Origin: an uncultured Collinsella sp.
Lineage (GTDB): Bacteria; Actinomycetota; Coriobacteriia; Coriobacteriales; Coriobacteriaceae
Direction of reading: 5' to 3'
Length of the DNA stretch: 64,000 nt
Assembly: GCA_959602645.1 (NCBI GenBank)
Contig: CAUGTZ010000014.1
Coordinates: 1-64,000 of the forward strand
A program made the translations under genes and the position numbers. This document shows, in pieces, positions 59,311 through 64,000 of the stretch; the stretch's first letter is position 1, and every line of letters starts with the position of its first letter. The notes under the pieces were generated by a model. It made no database searches. It was not told the origin of the DNA and was given only the letters and a program-made list of their open reading frames with translations.

Positions 59311-61539
59311 ATGGAGCAATCGAGCCTGTTTGGTGACGGTGTGGACATCGATACCGAAACGCCCGCGAGCGCGGATGCCGCCGCACCGACCGACGCCCGT
59401 GCCCAGGCGGCAGCGCGCGCGGCCGAGCTGCGCCACGAGCTCGATTACCACGCCTATCGCTACTACATGCTCGACGCGCCCGAGATCACGGACGCCGCCT
59501 TCGACAAAATGCTCGTTGAGCTCCAGCAGATCGAGGCGGCCTATCCCGACCTGGTGACGCCCGACAGCTATACCCAGCGTGTGGGCGGATACGTGAGCGA
59601 GCAATTTACGCCGGTCACGCATATGGCGCGCATGTATTCCATGGACGATGCCATGGATCTGGACGAGCTCGACGCATGGCTCCAGCGCACCGAGGATGCG
59701 CTCGGTGCCGGCAGCGTCACCTATACCTGCGAGCTTAAGATTGACGGTCTGGGCGTGGCCCTGACCTACCAAAACGGAACCTTCGTGCGCGCGGCAACGC
59801 GCGGCGACGGCACCACGGGCGAGGACGTGTCGCTCAACGTCCGTACCATCAAGGACGTGCCCATGCACCTGTCCGAGCCGGCGCTCGCTCATATGGGCAC
59901 CGACCGCGAGCGTACCATCGAAGTACGCGGCGAGGTCTACATGCCTAAGGGCAGCTTTGTTCGTCTGAATGAAGAGGCCGATGCCGAGGGCCGTGACCCC
60001 TTTGCCAACCCGCGCAACGCCGCTGCAGGATCCCTGCGCCAAAAAGACCCCAAGGTCACGGTGCGTCGCGACTTGGCCACCTTTATCTACGCCATCGCCG
60101 ATACCGATCCGCTGCACGTCCACAGCCAGCGCGAATTTCTCGACTGGCTGCGCAGCGCCGGTTTTAGCGTCAACCCCAACGTGGCCCGCTGCGCCACGCC
60201 GGCCGAGGTCCACGAGTTCTGCGCCCAGGCCCTCGAGCATCGCGGCGACTTGGACTACGACATCGACGGCGTGGTCGTAAAGGTCGACAGCTTCCAGCAG
60301 CAGCTCGACCTGGGCTTTACCGCTCGCGCACCGCGCTGGGCCATCGCCTTTAAGTTCCCGCCCGAGGAAAAGCAGACCGTCCTGCGCGAGATTCGCATCC
60401 AGGTGGGCCGCACCGGTGTGCTCACGCCGGTCGCCGAGTTCGACCCGGTGACGGTCGCCGGCTCCACTATCGCGCGCGCCACGCTGCACAACATCGACGA
60501 GATCCGCCGCAAAAACGTGCGCGAGGGTGACACCATCATCGTGCACAAGGCGGGCGACGTAATCCCTGAGGTCGTGGGCCCCGTGCTCGACAAGCGCCCG
60601 GCCGACAGCGTTGACTGGCAGATGCCCGAGGTCTGTCCCGTGTGCGGCAGCCCCGTGGTCCACGAGGATGGCGAGGTGGCCTACCGCTGCGTATCGATCG
60701 ACTGCCCCGCACAGCTCAAGGAGCGTCTGCTCCATTGGGTGAGCCGCGGCTGCATGGACGTCGACGGCCTGGGCGACGAGATCGTCGACAAGATGATCGC
60801 CGCCGGCCTGATCCACGATGTCGCAGACTTCTACCAGCTCACGGTCGACGACATCGCAGGCCTGGACACGGGACGCACCTATGCCAGCTCCAACAGCAAA
60901 AAGGGCGTCAAGAAGGGCGACCCCATCCCGGTGGGTCTCAAGACGGCCGAGAAAATCATCGCCGAGCTCAATAAGTCCAAAAGCCAGCCGCTCGGTCGCG
61001 TGCTGTTTGCCCTGGGCATCCGCCATGTGGGCAAGAGCGTGGGCGAGGTCATCGCCGAGCGATTCCTGTCGATCGACAAGCTCATCTTGGCGAGCGAAGA
61101 GGACATCGCCGAGTGTGAGGGTATCGGTCCCAAGATTGCGGCGAGCGTCAAGCAGTTCCTGGCCGTGCCCGAGAACCTTGCCGTGCTGGAACGTCTGCGC
61201 CAAGCGGGCCTTTCGCTCGAGGTCGACTTGGGCGCCGCTCATGCGCAAGCCGCGGCCGAAGCTGGCGTGGCGGGCGAGCTCGCCGACGCACAGCCGCTTG
61301 CGGGTCTGACCTTCGTGCTCACCGGCACGCTCGTCAACCGCACGCGCGACGAGGCGGGCGCGGCGCTCAAGGTGCTCGGCGCCAAGGTTTCGGGCAGCGT
61401 GTCAAAGAAGACGAGCTATCTGGTCGCCGGCCCCAAAGCGGGCTCCAAGCTTACCAAGGCCGAGCAGCTGGGTGTACCCGTACTGGATGAGGACGCACTC
61501 GAGCAGATCCTGGCGACTGGTGAGGTGCCGGAGGCGTAA
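59311..61539 (+). CDS. ligA: NAD-dependent DNA ligase LigA
   Basis: A 742-residue ligase that seals nicks in replication and repair. The NAD-binding Ia region is followed by the adenylation lysine in ELKIDGLGVAL (about residue 142). An OB-fold, a Cys4 zinc finger (CPVCGSPVV to CVSIDCPAQ), helix-hairpin-helix repeats and a C-terminal BRCT domain (LTFVLTGTLVNRTRDEAGA) follow. AAGGAG before ATG 59311 fixes the start. It is longer than E. coli LigA through an N-terminal extension of about 35 residues and a longer linker. Confidence 0.96.
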   Translation: MEQSSLFGDGVDIDTETPASADAAAPTDARAQAAARAAELRHELDYHAYRYYMLDAPEITDAAFDKMLVELQQIEAAYPDLVTPDSYTQRVGGYVSEQFTPVTHMARMYSMDDAMDLDELDAWLQRTEDALGAGSVTYTCELKIDGLGVALTYQNGTFVRAATRGDGTTGEDVSLNVRTIKDVPMHLSEPALAHMGTDRERTIEVRGEVYMPKGSFVRLNEEADAEGRDPFANPRNAAAGSLRQKDPKVTVRRDLATFIYAIADTDPLHVHSQREFLDWLRSAGFSVNPNVARCATPAEVHEFCAQALEHRGDLDYDIDGVVVKVDSFQQQLDLGFTARAPRWAIAFKFPPEEKQTVLREIRIQVGRTGVLTPVAEFDPVTVAGSTIARATLHNIDEIRRKNVREGDTIIVHKAGDVIPEVVGPVLDKRPADSVDWQMPEVCPVCGSPVVHEDGEVAYRCVSIDCPAQLKERLLHWVSRGCMDVDGLGDEIVDKMIAAGLIHDVADFYQLTVDDIAGLDTGRTYASSNSKKGVKKGDPIPVGLKTAEKIIAELNKSKSQPLGRVLFALGIRHVGKSVGEVIAERFLSIDKLILASEEDIAECEGIGPKIAASVKQFLAVPENLAVLERLRQAGLSLEVDLGAAHAQAAAEAGVAGELADAQPLAGLTFVLTGTLVNRTRDEAGAALKVLGAKVSGSVSKKTSYLVAGPKAGSKLTKAEQLGVPVLDEDALEQILATGEVPEA

Positions 61540-61718
61540 TGGATATCGAGAATCGCAATTGCTCGCAGGCGGAAGGGCGCGCGAGGCATTCCCAAGTGCA
61601 GGCAAAAGAGCGCTTAATGATGCGAATTTGCGTTGCCGAGCGCGAGCGCGCGGCGGGTGCATCTCGCGATGCCTTTGAGGCGTTGACCGAGTTAGAGGCG
61701 AGGCTCGGTCTAGCCTAG
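61539..61718 (+). CDS. Small coupled ORF after ligA
   Basis: A 59-residue frame whose ATG overlaps the ligA stop (TAATG), with GGAGG five bases upstream. The predicted peptide is hydrophilic and helical (QAKERLMMRICVAERERAAG, DAFEALTELEARLGLA). I do not recognise a family. Coupling suggests real translation in some amount, but its 3' end overlaps a minus-strand remnant and it could be fortuitous. Confidence 0.5.
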   Translation: MDIENRNCSQAEGRARHSQVQAKERLMMRICVAERERAAGASRDAFEALTELEARLGLA

Positions 61719-61804
61719 AGAGACCGGCACCGTGATCTGCGTCACGTAGGTTGCTGGGTCGTCGCTGATGATGTCGTCGATCAGGGCGATTTTGCGTCGC
61801 CCCG
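61710..61804 (-). pseudogene. Possible C-terminal gene remnant
   Basis: On minus, an open stretch reads GRRKIALIDDIISDDPATYV then TQITVPVSLG and a TAG at 61710. Composition is protein-like, but there is no start and it follows directly out of the MATE gene end in another frame. The parent family is not recognised. Confidence 0.3.
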
Positions 61805-63151
61805 CTACGCTACCAGTTTGTCAAAAGCCCCACGGCGGTTGAGCACGGTAAATGCAATCACGCAGATGACCGCCGACAGAATCGATCCGCACGGCGAGGC
61901 GATGCCCATGGGGAACAGCGTGTCAGAATAGGCATTCGACAGCAGCCAGGCGCCGGGCACGCGAATGAGCGCCACGGCCAGCACGTTGTGCGCAAAGCCG
62001 ATGTAGCTCTTGCCGTATGCAGCGAAAAAGCCGCTAAAGCAAATGTGGATGCCGGCAAAAATCGCGTCGAAAATATAACTGTGCATATAGCCAGTACCGG
62101 CGGCGACCACCGCGGGGTCCTTGGCAAAAAAGCCGATAAACGCCGGTGCCACCAGCCACATCAGCACCGTGATCAGGCAGCCGTACACCACCGAGATCGT
62201 CATGGCGTCCTTGAGTACCTGACGCGCGCGGTCGCCCTTGCCCGCGCCGGCGTTTTGCGCCGTGAGTGCGCTGACGGTAGCGCCCATGGAACTCGGCACA
62301 ATGAACAAAAAGCTGATCATCTTTTCGACCAGGCCCACGGCGGCGGCGTCGACTAGACCGCGGTGGTTGGCGATGACGGTGATGAACATAAACGCCACCT
62401 GGATGCAGCCGTCCTGCACGGCCACGGGCACGCCGATCTTAAGAATGCTGCCGAGCACCTCGGGCTGAGGGCGCAGGTCGCTGCGCTTAACGTGGATGTT
62501 CGTGCGGCGGCTCTTGAGCCACACGAGCGCGAGGGCAACGCTGGCCGTCTGGGCGATTACCGTGCCGAGCGCCGCGCCCACGGGGCCGAGCCCCATGTGG
62601 CCGATAAACAGATAATCAAGCGCGATATTGATGATGCATGCCACGCCAATCACGTACATGGGCGAGCGCGAATCGCCCAGGCCGCGAAAGATGGCCGAAA
62701 GAATGTTGTACGCGGCGATAAAGGGAATGCCGATAAAGCAAATGCGCAGGTAGGCGGCGGTGCCCTCGACCGCCTCGGCCGGCGTGCCAATGAGTGCCAC
62801 GATCTGCGGGCACAGCGCGAGCAAGATGCCTGCCAGTACCACCGAGACACCCATAAACAGCGTGATGGTGTTGCCGATGGCGGTCTCGGCGCGATCGAAG
62901 CGGCGCGAGCCCACGGCGTGGCCGACGATGACCGTCGTTCCCATGGCCAGGCCCACGAGCGTTACGGTAATGATATAGAGTGTCTGCGCGCCATTGCCCA
63001 CGGCGGTGATGCCGGCGGCGCCGCTAAACTGCCCCATCATGTACAGGTCGGCCATGCCGTAGAGCATCTGCAAAAAGTACGAGAGCATATAAGGCAGGGC
63101 AAAGACCGCGATGGTCTTGGGGACATTGCTGCGTGTGAGGTCGTGTTCCAT
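61805..63151 (-). CDS. MATE-family efflux transporter
   Basis: A 448-residue inner-membrane protein with about 12 helices in two halves. MATE features include ALPYMLSYFLQMLYGMADLYMMG near the N-terminus and GLGDSRSPMYV in the first half. The second half repeats the pattern (GVPVAVQDGCIQVAFMFI). It likely exports cationic compounds or drugs with Na+ or H+. The frame is open upstream, but ATG 63151 gives the family length. The ribosome site (AGAAAG) is weak. Confidence 0.92.
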   Translation of the reverse strand: MEHDLTRSNVPKTIAVFALPYMLSYFLQMLYGMADLYMMGQFSGAAGITAVGNGAQTLYIITVTLVGLAMGTTVIVGHAVGSRRFDRAETAIGNTITLFMGVSVVLAGILLALCPQIVALIGTPAEAVEGTAAYLRICFIGIPFIAAYNILSAIFRGLGDSRSPMYVIGVACIINIALDYLFIGHMGLGPVGAALGTVIAQTASVALALVWLKSRRTNIHVKRSDLRPQPEVLGSILKIGVPVAVQDGCIQVAFMFITVIANHRGLVDAAAVGLVEKMISFLFIVPSSMGATVSALTAQNAGAGKGDRARQVLKDAMTISVVYGCLITVLMWLVAPAFIGFFAKDPAVVAAGTGYMHSYIFDAIFAGIHICFSGFFAAYGKSYIGFAHNVLAVALIRVPGAWLLSNAYSDTLFPMGIASPCGSILSAVICVIAFTVLNRRGAFDKLVA

Positions 63152-63302
63152 GGGCGGGGCTTTCTGGCTGGGTTTGTTTACGTACCAGTGTAGTGAAAAC
63201 CCTATAACGATTGTAGAGTCAAGGTTTGTGATGACGACGGGGCGAAAATAGTCACGCTCCAAGCACGATGCTTTGACCCCTCCATGCCCCTCACCTAGCC
63301 TC

Positions 63303-63367
63303 AAACCATCACAACATTCGCCGTTTTTTGCCAAAATCGGGAAAAGCATCGAATGTTGTGATGGTTT
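63303..63367. repeat. 18-bp perfect palindrome
   Basis: AAACCATCACAACATTCG (63303-63320) pairs perfectly with 63350-63367 across a 29-base loop, followed by TTCTGCC. It lies in the divergent gap between the MATE gene and the last gene. The rest of the gap (63152-63302 and 63368-63468) holds no gene, only presumed promoters. Confidence 0.75.
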
Positions 63368-63468
63368 TTCTGCCACTCGGCCGGGTGGAATCGCTTTCTT
63401 GTGCACGAAGGTGTGCGGACCCGTGGGCAGGGGAATAAGGTTGGTTATCCGACTCCATTGGAGGGCTC

Positions 63469-64000
63469 ATGGACCTGCCGATCGTCTTGTCCCATAAGAC
63501 TGCCTGGCTGTACCACAACGTGGCGCGCCCGTCCGAGCCGCTCTCGCGGGCAAGCAGCCTATACGATGAGGACTCGCTTGCTAACGAGGCGGAGCCGACC
63601 GCGAGCCTGCCCAAATTGGGACTCGATGCCAAGGGGCTGAGGGCTTCAACGGCAGTTGGGATCGTTACCGACTATCTGGTTTCGCTTGGTATTCCACGGG
63701 AAGAGCTCGATCATATCGACACGCTCGTCAACTTCGATTTTGAGCGCTCGACGCCGGCTGGATTTAGGTGCCACGTGTTTGGAGCGCCGGTACCTCCAGG
63801 CCATCTTATCGAGGTGGCGGAGGGCCTTCTGGTGGTTGATGAGGCCATGTGCTTTGTCCAGGCGGGTTCGTGGATGAGCGAGCCCGAGCAGCTGGAATAT
63901 GGCTACGAAATCTGTGCCCGATACCATTTGAATCATCTGTCGACAGGCGATTATATCGAGATGGGGCAGAGGTATACCGTTGCCGACTTGATTGCTTATT
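63469..64000 (+). CDS. Unknown protein, N-terminal part (runs off the window)
   Basis: TTGGAGGG precedes ATG 63469 and the frame stays open for 177 codons to the window end. The start (MDLPIVLSHKTAWLYHNVAR) and the segment AEGLLVVDEAMCFVQAG recall a group of Coriobacteriia proteins of unknown function. I cannot place the family with certainty. No membrane segment or signal peptide is seen in this part. Confidence 0.8.
   Translation, partial: MDLPIVLSHKTAWLYHNVARPSEPLSRASSLYDEDSLANEAEPTASLPKLGLDAKGLRASTAVGIVTDYLVSLGIPREELDHIDTLVNFDFERSTPAGFRCHVFGAPVPPGHLIEVAEGLLVVDEAMCFVQAGSWMSEPEQLEYGYEICARYHLNHLSTGDYIEMGQRYTVADLIAY

Overview
The window is a dense, high-GC stretch of chromosome with short intergenic gaps. 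It most resembles an anaerobic gut actinobacterium of the Coriobacteriia, probably a Collinsella-like species. That placement rests on protein style and gene content (KdpFABC, a lar lactate-racemase locus, paired YhgE/Pip proteins, an actinobacterial GlnR-like regulator) and on a final gene of a type I associate with this group. It is an inference, not a database result. No rRNA, CRISPR array or complete insertion sequence was seen.

Layout. 1-3560: tRNA-Arg(ACG) and tRNA-Ser(GCT), each followed by repeated copies of its own 3' end plus terminator, separated by a structured spacer; an unknown 813-residue protein lies between them. 3587-10284: a D,D-carboxypeptidase divergent from a VanRS-like two-component system, then pstB with a PhoB/PhoR-like pair but no other pst genes. 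10480-12544: a Wzz-like/BY-kinase/PHP-phosphatase set that controls polysaccharide export. 12584-20675: a GNAT acetyltransferase, HtpG and two tandem YhgE/Pip membrane proteins. 20876-28310: a drug/metabolite exporter, an M20 amidohydrolase, a truncated MFS gene, hisS and ppc. 28794-33407: the lar locus (larA and a LarD-like channel on plus; larB, a short larC and a TetR gene on minus). 33522-36593: serB, aspS and an HPr-like protein. 36786-40145: the feo ferrous-iron uptake genes. 40437-48707: kdpDE divergent from kdpFABC, bracketed by a ~128-bp direct repeat. 48956-57389: an FMN/FAD/FeS enoate-reductase-like enzyme, a broken FCD regulator, an AlbA_2-type regulator with a repeat-rich promoter, GntR and LacI regulators, and a divergent glutamine synthetase next to a GlnR-like regulator. 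57599-64000: an HtrA protease, ligA with a coupled micro-ORF, a MATE exporter and the start of an unknown gene.

How the genes work together: several loci are complete physiological units. Kdp takes up potassium at low external K+. Feo takes up ferrous iron. The lar genes interconvert lactate isomers with a nickel-pincer enzyme and move lactate across the membrane. GlnA with the GlnR-like regulator suggests nitrogen control. The three capsule genes look like the phosphoregulatory module of an export pathway whose glycosyltransferases lie elsewhere.

The most unusual content is non-coding: (i) tRNA-tail repeats whose spacers fold into the same three-hairpin architecture at two unrelated tRNAs, with compensatory base changes; (ii) two ~125-nt cloverleaf-like elements with 29-bp perfect stems of different sequence but a shared loop core; (iii) a scattered family of GGGGAC palindromes; (iv) a ~128-bp terminator-bearing repeat at both ends of the kdp region; and (v) an operator-like repeat array upstream of the AlbA_2 regulator.
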